From positions 1 through 64,000 of the forward strand of contig NZ_JAUYUS010000064.1 of the NCBI RefSeq assembly GCF_030694575.1: a stretch of DNA of 64,000 nt, in the 5' to 3' direction. The position numbers and the translations under genes are program-made. Of the stretch, positions 17,290 through 27,160 are shown one piece after another. The notes under the pieces were generated by a model that saw only the letters and a list, made by a program, of their open reading frames with translations, was not told the origin of the DNA and made no database searches. The stretch comes from Parvibaculum sp. GTDB taxonomy: Bacteria; Pseudomonadota; Alphaproteobacteria; Parvibaculales; Parvibaculaceae. Positions within the stretch are counted from its first letter, which is position 1. Every line of letters starts with the position of its first letter.

Positions 17290-18642
17290 ATGACAAACCG
17301 ATTCACCGAGCCCCTGCTGGCGGCGACAGCCATTGCCGGCGTTCTCATTCTGGCGGCAAGCGTGGCCCACGCGGCAGGTTTCGCGATCCGCGAGCAATCG
17401 ACATCCGCACAGGGCAGCGCCTTCGCCGGCGTGTCGGCCGGCGGCGACGACATCAGTTCCATCTTCTACAATCCCGCGACGATGACGCTCTACGACGGCA
17501 TCAACATGTCCGGCCAGCTCGCCTGGATCGTGCCCGACATCGAATTCGGCAATGCATATGCGACGACGGCTACCGGCACTCCGATCACAGGGAGCAACTC
17601 GGGCAATATCGGACCGCAGGCATTGGTCCCGTCCTTTTACGGCTCATGGCAGGTGTCGCCGGACTGGTTTCTGGGCCTCGCCGTCACCGCGCCTTTCGGG
17701 CTTGTCACCTCCGCCGACGCCGGCTGGATCGGCCGCTATCACGCGCTCGGCTCGCGCCTGCGCACCTACAACGTGGAACCGATGGTCGCCTGGAAGGCGA
17801 CGCCGTGGCTCTCCGTCGGCGGCGGCGTGCAGGTCCAGTACACGGACGCGCGGCTGACCAGCGCCCTCGATCTCGGCACCATCGGCACGGCGCAGGGCGT
17901 GCCGCTCGGCAGCCCGGGCGATCCGGCGCAGGACGGCTTCGCCGCGATCGAAGGCGACGATTGGTCCTACGGCTATTCGCTCGGCATCCTTCTGATGCCC
18001 CGGCCCGATACGCGCATCGGCATCGGCTACCGTTCCTCGATGGATGTCGATCTCGAAGGCGATGCCGACTTCGTGCTCTCGACTTATGGCGAACTTCTGT
18101 CGCTCCTCTCGGGTGCACTGGTGCCGACCGGCGGCCGCGCCTCGGTGACGCTTCCGGAAATGGTGACGCTGGGCGTGAAGCACGATCTCTCGCCGGCATG
18201 GACAATTGGCGCGGAAGTGGCATGGACGCGCTGGAGCCGCTTCGACGAGCTTGTCGTGCAATTCGACAATCCGAACCAGCCCGATGAGCTGACGCGGGAG
18301 AACTGGGAAGACAGCTATTTTCTCGCACTCGGCGCCACCTACAGGGCGACGGACAAGCTGCGGCTGCGGACCGGTGTCGCCTTCGACGAGGGTGTGGTGC
18401 CCTCCTCCGACTTCCGGACGCCGCGCATTCCGGATTCCGACCGCTACTGGTTTTCTGTCGGCGCGGGTTACGATCTGACGGAGAACATGACGCTGGATAC
18501 CGCCTACACGCATATCTATTCGCCGAAGTCCAATGTCCGGCTCGATGCCGCCGATCCCGGCAACGACACGCGCGGTAACCTGAGCGGCACCTTCGACAGT
18601 TCGGCCGACATCGTGAATGCGAGCCTGACGGTCAAGTTCTGA
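17290..18642 (+). CDS. FadL/OmpP1-type outer membrane long-chain fatty acid channel
   Basis: A 450-aa outer-membrane beta barrel. After the signal peptide (ends AHAAG, about residue 23) the mature protein begins FAIREQSTSAQGSAFAGVSAGGDDISSIFYNPATM. This is the FadL hatch domain with its NPA motif, which plugs the barrel. It ends with VNASLTVKF, an aromatic-terminated last strand as needed for BAM insertion. FadL proteins admit long-chain fatty acids and other hydrophobic compounds. It sits just upstream of a run of acyl-CoA genes, which fits such a role. GGGAGA precedes the ATG. Confidence 0.88.
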   Translation: MTNRFTEPLLAATAIAGVLILAASVAHAAGFAIREQSTSAQGSAFAGVSAGGDDISSIFYNPATMTLYDGINMSGQLAWIVPDIEFGNAYATTATGTPITGSNSGNIGPQALVPSFYGSWQVSPDWFLGLAVTAPFGLVTSADAGWIGRYHALGSRLRTYNVEPMVAWKATPWLSVGGGVQVQYTDARLTSALDLGTIGTAQGVPLGSPGDPAQDGFAAIEGDDWSYGYSLGILLMPRPDTRIGIGYRSSMDVDLEGDADFVLSTYGELLSLLSGALVPTGGRASVTLPEMVTLGVKHDLSPAWTIGAEVAWTRWSRFDELVVQFDNPNQPDELTRENWEDSYFLALGATYRATDKLRLRTGVAFDEGVVPSSDFRTPRIPDSDRYWFSVGAGYDLTENMTLDTAYTHIYSPKSNVRLDAADPGNDTRGNLSGTFDSSADIVNASLTVKF

Positions 18643-18704
18643 TCCTGTCGGGCCCGCTCCTTCCTGCTATCCTGCCTCCAAAAGGATTCGTGGGGAGGAG
18701 AAAC

Positions 18705-19628
18705 ATGCCGGACAGGCTCGGACAATGGCGCTCGCGGCTGAAGCTGCCGCTGGTCGCGGCACCGATGTTCCTGATTTCAGGACCGGAACTGGTACTCGCC
18801 GCCTGCCGGGAGGGCGTCATCGGCTCCTTTCCGACGCCGAACGCGCGGACCGTTGCCGTGCTCGACGAATGGCTCGACAGCATCGCCTCCGGCCTCGATG
18901 AAAATCATGCGCCCTGGGCCGCGAACGTCGTCGTCCATCGCTCGAATACCCGGCTGAATGAGGATCTCGATCTTGTCATCCGCTACAAGGCGCCGCTCGT
19001 CATTACCGCGCTGGGCAGCCCGCGCGCCATCGTCGAGCGCGTCCATGGTTATGGCGGTCTGGTCTTCGCCGATGTGAACTCGGTCGCCTTCGCGCGCAAG
19101 GCCGTGGAGGCCGGGGTCGACGGCCTGGTCCTGGTTGCCGCCGGTGCGGGCGGTCATACCGGCAATATGACGGGTTTCTCCTTCGTGCCGGCGGTGCGGG
19201 AGTTTTTCGACGGTCCCGTCATCCTCGGCGGCGGCATCACGGACGGCGCGGGCATCCGCGCGGCGGAAGTGCTGGGCGCGGACCTCGCCTATATGGGCAC
19301 GCGCTTCATCGCCTGCGAGGAAAGCCTCGCCGCACCCGCCTATCGCGACATGCTAATCGCTTCCACCGTCGACGATCTTATACTCACCCGCGCGATAACG
19401 GGCGTGGCGGCGAACTGGCTGAAACCGAGCATAGCTCTGGCGGGCTACGATCTCGACACGATGGAAAAGAATCCCGACGTGGACTTCACCGATCCACAGT
19501 CGGGCGCCAAACGATGGGCACAGGTCTGGTCCGCCGGCCACGGCGTGGGCATGATCGACCGGACGGAAACGGCGGCCAGCCTGATCGCGCGGCTCAAGCA
19601 GGAATATGAGGAAGCAAAGAAAAGATAG
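18705..19628 (+). CDS. Nitronate monooxygenase (NMO/NPD family)
   Basis: A 307-aa FMN TIM-barrel protein of the 2-nitropropane dioxygenase family. It shows LPLVAAPMFLISGPELVLAACREGVIGSFP, ADVNSVAFARKAVEAGVDGLVLV, the AGAGGHTG motif with the His used in catalysis by class NMOs, VILGGGITDG and LAYMGTRFIACEES (FMN phosphate binding). It probably oxidises alkyl nitronates, but family members near acyl-CoA genes can be reductases such as FabK. GGGGAGGAG lies just ahead of the ATG at 18705. The next gene, an acyl-CoA ligase, starts 29 bp after its stop. Confidence 0.82.
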   Translation: MPDRLGQWRSRLKLPLVAAPMFLISGPELVLAACREGVIGSFPTPNARTVAVLDEWLDSIASGLDENHAPWAANVVVHRSNTRLNEDLDLVIRYKAPLVITALGSPRAIVERVHGYGGLVFADVNSVAFARKAVEAGVDGLVLVAAGAGGHTGNMTGFSFVPAVREFFDGPVILGGGITDGAGIRAAEVLGADLAYMGTRFIACEESLAAPAYRDMLIASTVDDLILTRAITGVAANWLKPSIALAGYDLDTMEKNPDVDFTDPQSGAKRWAQVWSAGHGVGMIDRTETAASLIARLKQEYEEAKKR

Positions 19629-19657
19629 GAAGACGTGCTTTGGGAGGAGCGCATCGG

Positions 19658-21319
19658 ATGATCCTGGCATCGAAAGAAGAAATCGCAGCGCATACACAGG
19701 CAGGCTGGTGGGGGACGGAGACGATCGACGCGCGGTTTCGCGCGAATGCCGCCGCAACGCCCGGCCACCTCGCCGTCGCCGACCCGCCGAACCGCATGGA
19801 TATCGACGGGCGCGAGCCGCGCCGCCTTGCCTATCGCGACCTCAGCGCGGAAGCGGACCGGATCGCCACGGCCTTTCTCGATGCCGGCCTGAAGAAGGAC
19901 GATGTCGTCGCGGTGCAGCTTCCGAATGTCGTGGAGCTGGTCGCCGTCTATCTCGGCGCCTGGCGCGCGGGTCTGATCGTGACGCCCGCGCCCGTGCAAT
20001 GGCGCGCGCATGAACTGGGCGACGTGCTGAACTTTGTCGGCGCGAAGGCGGCGGTGACCGCGCGGAGCATACGGGGCCACGACCATGCCGCGATGTTCGA
20101 GAGCCTGAAACAGAAACTGCCGGCGCTTCGCAAGCTGTTCGTCATCGGCGAAACAGAGTGGCCCGCCGCCGACAATGCGCGCCTCGACGCATTGCCGAAG
20201 GCGGATGCGAACGACGCGGCGACGATCTGCTGGACGTCGGGGACCGAGGCGCGGCCGAAGGGCGTACCGCGCAGCCACAATCACTGGATGATCGCCGGGC
20301 TCGCCTGCGCCGATGCGGCACAACTTCAACCCGGCGACACGGTGCTGAACCCCTTCCCCCTCGTGAACATGGCCGCCATCGGCGGCTGCTTCATGCCCTG
20401 GCTGCTGACCGGCGGAACGCTGGTGCAGCACCATCCGTTCGATTTGCCGGTCTTTCTGAAACAGCTTGTCGGCGAAAAGATCGCCTACACCGTCGCGCCG
20501 CCGGCCGTGCTCTCGCTGCTGCTGAAGGAAGAGAAGCTGATGGCGAGCCTCGACCTTTCCGCTGTGCGCAGCATCGGGTCGGGCTCCGCGCCGCTCGCGC
20601 CCTGGATGGTGAAGACGTGGCAGGAGCAGTACGGGCTTCCGATCGTCAATATCTTCGGCTCGAACGAGGGCACCTGTCTTATCTCGGGCGCGGGCGATGT
20701 GCCGGACCCGGAGGAGCGCGCACAGTTTTTCCCGCGCTTCGGCGTGAAGGGGTTCGACTGGCCCGCGAAGATTGCAGGCAGCATCGAGACGAAACTGATC
20801 GACCTGCAATCCGGCGAGGAAATCACGGAATCCGGAAAACCAGGCGAATTGCTCATAAAGGGCGCGACGGTGTTTGCGGGCTATTACCGCGCAGGCGACG
20901 GCGGCGGCCCGGCAGACGCCATCGACAAGGACGGCTTCTTCCACACGGGCGACGTCTTCGAGATCGCCGGAGCCGGCAACCGCTACTACCGCTTCGTGGA
21001 GCGCGCCAAGGACATCATCATTCGCGGCGGCATGAACATCTCGCCGGGGGAGATCGATGGGTTGCTGGCGGGAATGCCCAAAATCCGCGAGGCAGCCGTT
21101 GTCGGCTATGCGGACGGAGTGATGGGTGAACGCATCTGCGCCGTCGCCGTGCCGGCCGAGGGAGAAAGCGTGACGCTGGAAGATGTGCGCGCCCATCTGA
21201 TGAAAAGCGACATCGCCGCCTACAAACTTCCCGAACGGCTGGAACTCGCGGAAGCCTTGCCGCGCAACCCGTTGGGCAAAGTGCTGAGGCGGCAACTTCG
21301 GGAAATGATCGGCGGCTAG
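19658..21319 (+). CDS. AMP-forming acyl-CoA ligase, copy A
   Basis: A 553-aa ANL-superfamily adenylating enzyme. The P-loop core is CWTSGTEARPKGVPRSH (about residues 190-206), followed by NIFGSNEG, FHTGDVFEI (A7/A8 region) and ERAKDIIIRGGMNISPGEIDGLLAGMP. The C-terminal lysine lies in NPLGKVLRRQL. It activates a carboxylate to acyl-AMP and then acyl-CoA. The P-loop has ARPKG where many have GRPKG; the substrate is not predictable. GGGAGGAG precedes the start at 19658. Its TAG overlaps the stop of the convergent phosphatase gene. Confidence 0.88.
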   Translation: MILASKEEIAAHTQAGWWGTETIDARFRANAAATPGHLAVADPPNRMDIDGREPRRLAYRDLSAEADRIATAFLDAGLKKDDVVAVQLPNVVELVAVYLGAWRAGLIVTPAPVQWRAHELGDVLNFVGAKAAVTARSIRGHDHAAMFESLKQKLPALRKLFVIGETEWPAADNARLDALPKADANDAATICWTSGTEARPKGVPRSHNHWMIAGLACADAAQLQPGDTVLNPFPLVNMAAIGGCFMPWLLTGGTLVQHHPFDLPVFLKQLVGEKIAYTVAPPAVLSLLLKEEKLMASLDLSAVRSIGSGSAPLAPWMVKTWQEQYGLPIVNIFGSNEGTCLISGAGDVPDPEERAQFFPRFGVKGFDWPAKIAGSIETKLIDLQSGEEITESGKPGELLIKGATVFAGYYRAGDGGGPADAIDKDGFFHTGDVFEIAGAGNRYYRFVERAKDIIIRGGMNISPGEIDGLLAGMPKIREAAVVGYADGVMGERICAVAVPAEGESVTLEDVRAHLMKSDIAAYKLPERLELAEALPRNPLGKVLRRQLREMIGG

Positions 21320-22074
21320 CGCGGATCCTTCGAGAAAATCGCCTCGAGGCTCGTCATGTTCATGCCGTGCTTGACGTAGTTATACGGCGTCACATTGACG
21401 GATTTTATGATGCTACGCTGGATTTCGGTACCGATGCCGCCATCGGTGGCGGGCACCATGTCGAAATCGATGACGTTGATACAGGCGGGATCCTGCTCGA
21501 ACGCGCGGACGGCGCTCAAGGCGCGATCCAGCGAACAGCCCGTCGCCGCCCAACCGAGGAGAAGCCGGTTGATCCCCTCATGTGCGGCGATGAGCGCCGT
21601 ATGCCAGCCCGGTTCCGCGAGGAGCCGTTTCACAGCACCGACGGCACGGAAGAGCGCATCGCCGAAGACCTCGCCGCCTTCCAGCATGGTGGCGCCCGGC
21701 TCTTCCGCCGTTTCGAAATAGAAGGCCATCTTCGCCGCAAGCTCCGTCCGGCTCGTGATCTTGCCGAAACTGCCGCCGTGGATCTCGACAAGGGCCGGTT
21801 CTTCCTCAAGGAAGGGCGGCTTCTTCTCCTGCGCCGCAAGAACCCATTCCGCTGTCTGCCGTGTACGCGGCACGCCTGAACAGACCGCCCGGTCGAGCGT
21901 GACATGCGAGAGGGCCTTGCCGGCCGCCTTCGCCTGTTCCTGCCCGAGCGGCGTCAGCGGCACCACTTTCGTGTCGCCGCCAGCGGCCAAGATTTCGGGC
22001 CCGAAATAGTCGACATGGCCGTGACGCATCAGGTAGATGCGCCGCCGCCCGGTCGTGCCGGGAAGTGCGCTCAA
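21316..22074 (-). CDS. Histidine phosphatase family protein
   Basis: A 252-aa member of the phosphoglycerate-mutase-like branch of the histidine phosphatases. The N-terminal catalytic motif is [11 protein letters not shown] (RHG, residues about 17-19), [14 protein letters not shown] supplies the second conserved Arg, and [14 protein letters not shown] the second His. The substrate is unknown. Its ATG overlaps the 3' end of the CaiB-family gene by four bases, so the two are transcribed together, with this gene downstream. Confidence 0.85.
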   Translation of the reverse strand: MSALPGTTGRRRIYLMRHGHVDYFGPEILAAGGDTKVVPLTPLGQEQAKAAGKALSHVTLDRAVCSGVPRTRQTAEWVLAAQEKKPPFLEEEPALVEIHGGSFGKITSRTELAAKMAFYFETAEEPGATMLEGGEVFGDALFRAVGAVKRLLAEPGWHTALIAAHEGINRLLLGWAATGCSLDRALSAVRAFEQDPACINVIDFDMVPATDGGIGTEIQRSIIKSVNVTPYNYVKHGMNMTSLEAIFSKDPR

Positions 22075-23201
22075 ATCGCTTCCGCCTTTTTCAGCCCTTC
22101 GATGTCACCGGCCGAGAAGCCCCAATCCTTCAAAGCGCTTTCCGTATGCTCGCCGACTGTCGGCGCCGGACCCTGGATTTTCGACTCCGTGCGCGAGAAG
22201 CGCGGCGCGATGTTGGGCTGTGCCACGCCGTCGATCTCGACGATGGTCTGACGCGCCTTGTTATGCGGATGGTCGATGGCTTCCTTGATCGAGAGAACGG
22301 GCGCGAAGCAGATATCCGTGCCTTCCATGATCGAGCACCATTCGTCGCGGGTCTTCGTCTTGAAGACGGCCTCGATTTTCTTTTTCATCTCGGGCCATTG
22401 GCCGCGGTCCATCTGCGCGTCCCAGAGACTGTCCGTGAGCCCCGCCTTCTCGCGCAGGATCGCGTAGAATTGCGGCTCGATGGAGCCGATGGAAATCCAC
22501 TTGCCGTCCTTCGTCTCGTAGGTGTCGTAGAAATGCGCGCCGCCATCGAGCATGTTGGTGCCGTGCGGCTCCTGCCACATGCCGGAGGCGGTGAAGCCGT
22601 AGAACATGGCCATGAGCGAGGTCGCGCCGTCCGTCATGGCGGCATCGACCACCTGGCCCTTGCCGCTGCGCTGCGCCTCGACAAGCGCGGCGAGCATACC
22701 CATGGCGAGATAGAGCGCGCCGCCACCGAAATCGCCGACAAGGTTGAGCGGCGGAACAGGCTTCTCGCCCGGACGGCCGATGGCGTGGAGCGCACCGGTG
22801 AGGGAGATGTAGTTGATATCGTGGCCGGCGGCGTTCGCCAGCGGGCCGGTCTGGCCCCAGCCGGTCATGCGGCCATAGACGAGCTTCGGATTGCGCTTCA
22901 GGCAGACATCCGGTCCAAGACCGAGACGCTCCATTACGCCGGGGCGGAAGCCTTCCTGCAGGATGTCGGCCTTCTCGATGAGCTTGAGGCAAGCCTCGAC
23001 GGATTCCGGTTTCTTCAGATCGAGCGCGATGGAACGGCGCCCGCGCGAGCCGATGTCGTATTTTGAACCGCCGCGCCCACCCTTGCGGTCGATGCGAACG
23101 ATGTCGGCGCCCATGTCGGAAAGCAGCATGGCGCAGAAGGGGCCCGGCCCGATACCCGCGAATTCAACGATCTTGATGCCGCTCAGCGGTCCACTACCCA
23201 T
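22071..23201 (-). CDS. CaiB/BaiF CoA-transferase family, alpha-methylacyl-CoA racemase-like
   Basis: A 376-aa class III CoA-transferase fold protein. The N-terminus [39 protein letters not shown] is close to alpha-methylacyl-CoA racemases. Other supports are [38 protein letters not shown] and [20 protein letters not shown], with the conserved Asp of the family active site. The likely reaction is epimerisation of 2-methylacyl-CoA during branched-chain or isoprenoid oxidation; CoA transfer is the alternative. GGGA precedes the ATG at 23201. It is divergent from the second acyl-CoA ligase. Confidence 0.88.
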   Translation of the reverse strand: MGSGPLSGIKIVEFAGIGPGPFCAMLLSDMGADIVRIDRKGGRGGSKYDIGSRGRRSIALDLKKPESVEACLKLIEKADILQEGFRPGVMERLGLGPDVCLKRNPKLVYGRMTGWGQTGPLANAAGHDINYISLTGALHAIGRPGEKPVPPLNLVGDFGGGALYLAMGMLAALVEAQRSGKGQVVDAAMTDGATSLMAMFYGFTASGMWQEPHGTNMLDGGAHFYDTYETKDGKWISIGSIEPQFYAILREKAGLTDSLWDAQMDRGQWPEMKKKIEAVFKTKTRDEWCSIMEGTDICFAPVLSIKEAIDHPHNKARQTIVEIDGVAQPNIAPRFSRTESKIQGPAPTVGEHTESALKDWGFSAGDIEGLKKAEAI

Positions 23202-23339
23202 GACGTGCTCCCTGCGATTCAGCGTTTGCCGTTTGTTGGGGTGATTTGTACAGGCTGGGACGGGGCCAGTAAACGCCGCCCGATCTGACGCAGCGTCGCG
23301 CTTGCGCGGGCCGGGGCGCCCTCGTACAAACGGGGGATC

Positions 23340-24896
23340 ATGGCCCTGCCCGCACCCAAAATCGCTCGCGGCTATACCGGCGAGCCCTGCCCCGACCGCT
23401 TCAACATCGCGCGCTATTGCCTTGCCCGGCAAGCGAGGGAAACGCCGGACAAGATTGCGCTGATCGTCGTGGCGGATGCAGATGCGCCGCTCGAGGCAGC
23501 CGAACGCTGGACCTATGGCGCGCTGGACGATGCTGTACGCCGGGTCGCCGCCGGCCTGCTGGCCGAAGGATTCGTCCCTGGCGAGCGTCTGATGATCCGT
23601 ATGCCGAATACATCGGACTACGCGCTGATGTTTTTCGGCGCACTGGCGGCGGGGCTCGTGCCCCTGCCCTCGTCTTCGCAACTGACGGCCGCCGAAGCCG
23701 ACTTCCTGATGTCCGATTCCGCAGCCTCCGCCGTGGCACTGGCACCCGGCATGACGATGCGGTCGGATGGCGTTCGCGTTATCGACGACGCCATGCTGGC
23801 GCGACTGAAGGCTCATGGGCCCCTTCGCGACTACGCCGATACCGGCGCCAACGACCCCGCTTTTCTGGTCTATACCTCCGGCACCAGCGGGCGCCCGAAA
23901 GGCGTGCTTCATGCGCATCGGAGCGCTTGGGGACGAAGGCCGATGTACAAGGGCTGGTACGGCATCGAGGCAAGCGACGTCATTCTTCATGCGGGTGCCT
24001 TCAACTGGACCTATACGCTGGGTGTCGGCCTGACCGACCCCTGGGCGAACGGCGCAACGACTGTTCTCTACAATGGCGAGAAGGACGTGCAGGTCTGGCC
24101 GAAGCTGATGGCGAAGACAGGCGCGACGCTCTTCGCGGCCGTGCCGACGCTCTACCGGCAAATTCTGAAATATTGCGACCTCGGCGCGCACGACCTCGTA
24201 GCGCTGCGGCACGGGCTGACGGCGGGCGAAGCGCTGTCGGCGACGCTGCTCGATCATTGGCGCGAGGCGACGGGCAAGGAACTCTACGAAGCACTCGGCA
24301 TGAGCGAATGCTCGACCTATGTCTCGACCGCGCCCGGCATGGAGATCCGTGTCGGCAGCCCGGGGCGGCCGCAACCGGGACGTTGCGTGGCGGCCCTGCC
24401 GGTGGAGAGCGGGACGGAGCCCCTGCCTGCCGGCGAAGTCGGATTGCTGGCCGTGCATCGCTCCGATCCTGGCCTGATGCTGGGCTATTGGCGGCGACCG
24501 GACGAGGAGGCGGAGGTCTATCGCGGCGAATGGTTCATCGGCGGCGATCTCGCCAGCTTCGACGACGACGGCTACATGCACTATCACGGCCGCGCGGACG
24601 ACCTGATGAATGCGATGGGCTATCGGGTCTCGCCGCAGGAGGTGGAAGCCGCGCTCTCCTCGCATCCCGACGTGCAGGAGGTGGCGGTGACCGAGTTGCA
24701 CATACGCGAGGATGTGTCGATCGTCGCCGCCTTCGTGATCCCGAAGGAAGCGAGCGAGCCGGATGCGGCGTCGATCCTGAAATGGGCTGGAGAGCGCCTT
24801 GCCGCCTACAAGTGCCCGCGCGAAGTGATATTCGTGGACAACCTGCCCCGCACCGCGAACGGCAAAGTCATGCGCCGGGCGCTGGCCCGAAAATAA
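23340..24896 (+). CDS. AMP-forming acyl-CoA ligase, copy B (benzoate-CoA-ligase-like)
   Basis: A 518-aa adenylating enzyme. It shows the P-loop [17 protein letters not shown] (about 178-194), [54 protein letters not shown] and the terminal catalytic Lys in [13 protein letters not shown]. The opening [20 protein letters not shown] and general layout resemble the benzoate/aminobenzoate-CoA ligase branch, but the acid is not predictable. Its stop abuts the stop of the small minus-strand gene after it. It is divergent from the CaiB gene, with which it may share an acyl-CoA pathway. Confidence 0.87.
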   Translation: MALPAPKIARGYTGEPCPDRFNIARYCLARQARETPDKIALIVVADADAPLEAAERWTYGALDDAVRRVAAGLLAEGFVPGERLMIRMPNTSDYALMFFGALAAGLVPLPSSSQLTAAEADFLMSDSAASAVALAPGMTMRSDGVRVIDDAMLARLKAHGPLRDYADTGANDPAFLVYTSGTSGRPKGVLHAHRSAWGRRPMYKGWYGIEASDVILHAGAFNWTYTLGVGLTDPWANGATTVLYNGEKDVQVWPKLMAKTGATLFAAVPTLYRQILKYCDLGAHDLVALRHGLTAGEALSATLLDHWREATGKELYEALGMSECSTYVSTAPGMEIRVGSPGRPQPGRCVAALPVESGTEPLPAGEVGLLAVHRSDPGLMLGYWRRPDEEAEVYRGEWFIGGDLASFDDDGYMHYHGRADDLMNAMGYRVSPQEVEAALSSHPDVQEVAVTELHIREDVSIVAAFVIPKEASEPDAASILKWAGERLAAYKCPREVIFVDNLPRTANGKVMRRALARK

Positions 24897-25094
24897 TCAG
24901 GGTACGGCGGATGCGGCCGGCTTGCCGGCTTCGGCGCGCTCGACGGGGACTTCCGGTTTCGGCTCGGCGGCGAAGCTCACCTCGACCTGACGGATGCGAT
25001 CGACAAGCGCAATCGTGGCCGCAACCGGGCTCGCATCGAGCGTCCAGACGCAGATAAAAAAGCCTACGACAATGCCGACCAGAAAATTGGACAT
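24897..25094 (-). CDS. Small membrane protein with GFxxCVWT motif (A)
   Basis: A 65-aa protein with one N-terminal hydrophobic helix (MSNFLVGIVVGFFICVWTLD), a short amphipathic region and an acidic/Pro/Ala-rich tail. The GFFICVWTLDASPVAA stretch aligns with GFLACVWTYGLNPTEA of the small protein at 26795-27091, so the two look like paralogues on either side of the symporter gene. The start is taken at 25094; a longer in-frame extension to 25217 would overlap the symporter stop and lacks membrane character. Function unknown. Confidence 0.6.
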   Translation of the reverse strand: MSNFLVGIVVGFFICVWTLDASPVAATIALVDRIRQVEVSFAAEPKPEVPVERAEAGKPAASAVP

Positions 25095-25213
25095 GCCCGC
25101 CAGGAAACCTCCGAGCCCCCGAAGCCTCTCCGAATCATGGTTAAAGGGTGCGGCTGGAAGTGAGAAAAGACAAGCAAAATCAATAGCTTGTACCAAAACG
25201 GGACGATGAAGGG

Positions 25214-26674
25214 TCAAGCGCGGTTGGCGGCGACTGCGTCATGCAATCCGGTCACGGTCTCGTCCGGCGCGCGCCCGAGAAGGCTCACCCCGGCAATGGC
25301 GATGCTCGCGAAAACAAAGCCGGGCAGTATCTCGTAAACGTCGAACACACCGCCTGAGAGCTGCTTCCAGACGATGACGGTCACCGCGCCGACAATCATC
25401 CCCGCAAGCGCGCCGTCGCGCGTCATCCTCCGCCAGAAGAGAGACAACACAACGACCGGTCCGAAGGCGGCGCCGAAGCCCGCCCAGGCATAGGCGACCA
25501 GCGAGAGCACGCTGCTGTCGCGGTCCAATGCGAGTACGAAGGCCGCGATCGAAATGACGAGAACGGAGGCGCGCCCGATGCCGAGCAGCTCGCGGGCGCC
25601 TGCCTGCGGGCGGAACATCCGCTTCCAGAAATCCTCGGCAATGACGCTCGATGAAACGAGAAGCTGCGAGGAGACCGTGCTCATGATTGCCGCGAGCACG
25701 GCGGCGAGCAAGATGCCCGCGATCCACGGGTTGAAGAGCGACTGCGAAAGGGCGAGGAAAACGGTTTCGGGATTGTCGAGTGGCGCCGCGGCAAAATAGC
25801 CGATGCCGGCGAGGCCCGTCGCTATTGCCCCGTAAAGAGCGAGGACCATCCATGTCATGCCGATCATTTGTGCCTCTGGCATGTCGCGCTCGTCGCGCAG
25901 CGCCATGAAGCGCGCAAGGATGTGCGGCTGACCGAAATAGCCGAGACCCCACGCCATCAGCGAGACCGCGCCGATTACACCTGTCTCGTGAAAGGCGTCG
26001 AACACGCCCGCGGGCGCGGCGGCGGACGTCGCCGCCATTGCCTCACTCCACCCACCCATACTCGTGATGGCGACGGCAGGCACGATGAGCAAGGCAAGGA
26101 ACATCATCACGCCCTGCACCGTGTCGGTCCAGCAGACGCCGAGAAAGCCGCCCACAGCGGTATAGGAAAGGATGCTCACCGTACCGACGAGAAGGGCCAC
26201 GCGGTAGTCGAGACCGAATACCTGCTCGAAAAGGATGGCGCCGGAGACGAGGCCGGCGGACGTATAGATCGTGAAGAAGATCAGGATAACGAAGGCGCTG
26301 GCCACGCGCAGCACACGGCTGCGGTCCGCGAACCGGTTCTCGAAATAGTCGGGCATGGTGAGAGCATCGCCCGCCCGCTCCGTGTAGCGCCGGAGCCGCC
26401 GCGCGATGAAACGCCAGTTGAAAAGCGCGCCGGCCACCAGTCCGACGGCGATCCATATCTGGTTGAGCCCGGAGGCATAGATCGCGCCGGGAAGCCCGAG
26501 CATCAGCCATCCGCTCATGTCCGAGGCACCGGCCGACAAGGCGGCGACGGCCCCGCCGAGCTGGCGGCCGCCGAGAATGTAATCCTTGAGGTTGCGGGTG
26601 AAGCGGTAGGCGGCCGCGCCGAGCGCAAGCATTGCGACCAGATAGACGACGATGGTAGTGGCGGCGACTTCCAT
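25214..26674 (-). CDS. putP: Sodium:solute symporter, PutP-like
   Basis: A 486-aa SSF-family carrier with about 13 hydrophobic helices. It has LKDYILGGRQLGGAVAALSAGASDMSGWLMLGLPGAIYASG near helix 2, as in Na+/proline symporters (the S-x-x-S-x-W region binding Na+ and substrate), then SAGLVSGAILFE, YTAVGGFLGVCWTDTVQG and SSQLLVSSSVIAEDFW. Proline is likely but unproven. The start is the ATG at 26674, whose A is also the last base of the stop of a 32-codon upstream gene (TAATG). Translation should therefore be coupled to that small protein. A longer start at 26695 would overlap it in another frame. Confidence 0.87.
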   Translation of the reverse strand: MEVAATTIVVYLVAMLALGAAAYRFTRNLKDYILGGRQLGGAVAALSAGASDMSGWLMLGLPGAIYASGLNQIWIAVGLVAGALFNWRFIARRLRRYTERAGDALTMPDYFENRFADRSRVLRVASAFVILIFFTIYTSAGLVSGAILFEQVFGLDYRVALLVGTVSILSYTAVGGFLGVCWTDTVQGVMMFLALLIVPAVAITSMGGWSEAMAATSAAAPAGVFDAFHETGVIGAVSLMAWGLGYFGQPHILARFMALRDERDMPEAQMIGMTWMVLALYGAIATGLAGIGYFAAAPLDNPETVFLALSQSLFNPWIAGILLAAVLAAIMSTVSSQLLVSSSVIAEDFWKRMFRPQAGARELLGIGRASVLVISIAAFVLALDRDSSVLSLVAYAWAGFGAAFGPVVVLSLFWRRMTRDGALAGMIVGAVTVIVWKQLSGGVFDVYEILPGFVFASIAIAGVSLLGRAPDETVTGLHDAVAANRA

Positions 26675-26772
26675 TATCGCCGCGCCCGCCACCATGTGAC
26701 CGCCGACGCGGCGACGGCAATCGCCGGCAGCGCAAGCACCAACCAGGTTTCGACCGTCAGTCCGCCGATCAT
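26674..26772 (-). CDS. Symporter small accessory membrane protein (32 aa)
   Basis: A 32-codon gene: it begins MIGGLTVETWLVLALPAIAV and ends WWRARR, one hydrophobic helix with a positively charged C-terminus. GGAGGG lies three bases ahead of its ATG, one of the best ribosome sites in the area. Its TAA overlaps the symporter ATG as TAATG. Tiny one-helix partners encoded immediately upstream are known for several Na+ symporters (for example YhdT with PanF, YjcH with ActP, MetS with MetP), so an accessory subunit role is likely. This is inferred from layout and composition, not from sequence similarity. Confidence 0.7.
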   Translation of the reverse strand: MIGGLTVETWLVLALPAIAVAASAVTWWRARR

Positions 26773-26794
26773 GAGCCCTCCGCGCGCGGAGCGC

Positions 26795-27091
26795 TTACAT
26801 TGCAGGCGGTCCGCCTGCCTGACTTAGCCAATTACCGGCACGCTGCGCAAGAGAGTCGATCGAATCCGCATCGGCGCCCGATGCTGTCCGGCCGTTGGTG
26901 CGGTTGAAATTGCTGTACTGGCCCTTGTGCCCGAGCTTTGGATCGACCCGGTATTCTTCCTGAAGACGGCCGTGTGTCGCGGAAATCTTGTGGCTGAAGC
27001 CGAATATGGCTTCGGTCGGATTCAGACCATACGTCCAGACGCAGGCCAGAAACCCCAGAACAAAGCCGGTTACAAGTTTTCCCACGATCAT
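26795..27091 (-). CDS. Small membrane protein with GFxxCVWT motif (B)
   Basis: A 98-aa protein with one N-terminal hydrophobic helix (VTGFVLGFLACVWTYG), then a polar, probably periplasmic or cytoplasmic tail (SHKISATHGRLQEEYRVDPKLGHKG...). The CVWT-containing segment matches that of the 65-aa protein after the symporter. AAGGAA precedes the ATG at 27091. It lies 22 bp upstream of the 32-aa accessory gene on the same strand, so all four genes may form one transcript. No known family recognised. Confidence 0.65.
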   Translation of the reverse strand: MIVGKLVTGFVLGFLACVWTYGLNPTEAIFGFSHKISATHGRLQEEYRVDPKLGHKGQYSNFNRTNGRTASGADADSIDSLAQRAGNWLSQAGGPPAM

Positions 27092-27160
27092 TTCCTTCGG
27101 TTGCTCGTCACGCAACATTCTGGAAACTATGAGCGGTTATGCTTAACGAAAGGTTACCCG

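Noticed and set aside
23245..23330. TTTGTAC and GTACAAA inverted copies between the CaiB and ligase genes
   Set aside because: Arms are only 7 bp and 72 bp apart, so chance is likely.
22071..24701. 876-codon minus-strand frame
   Set aside because: It joins the real CaiB gene to the antisense of an acyl-CoA ligase. Only the part to 23201 has family motifs and a ribosome site.
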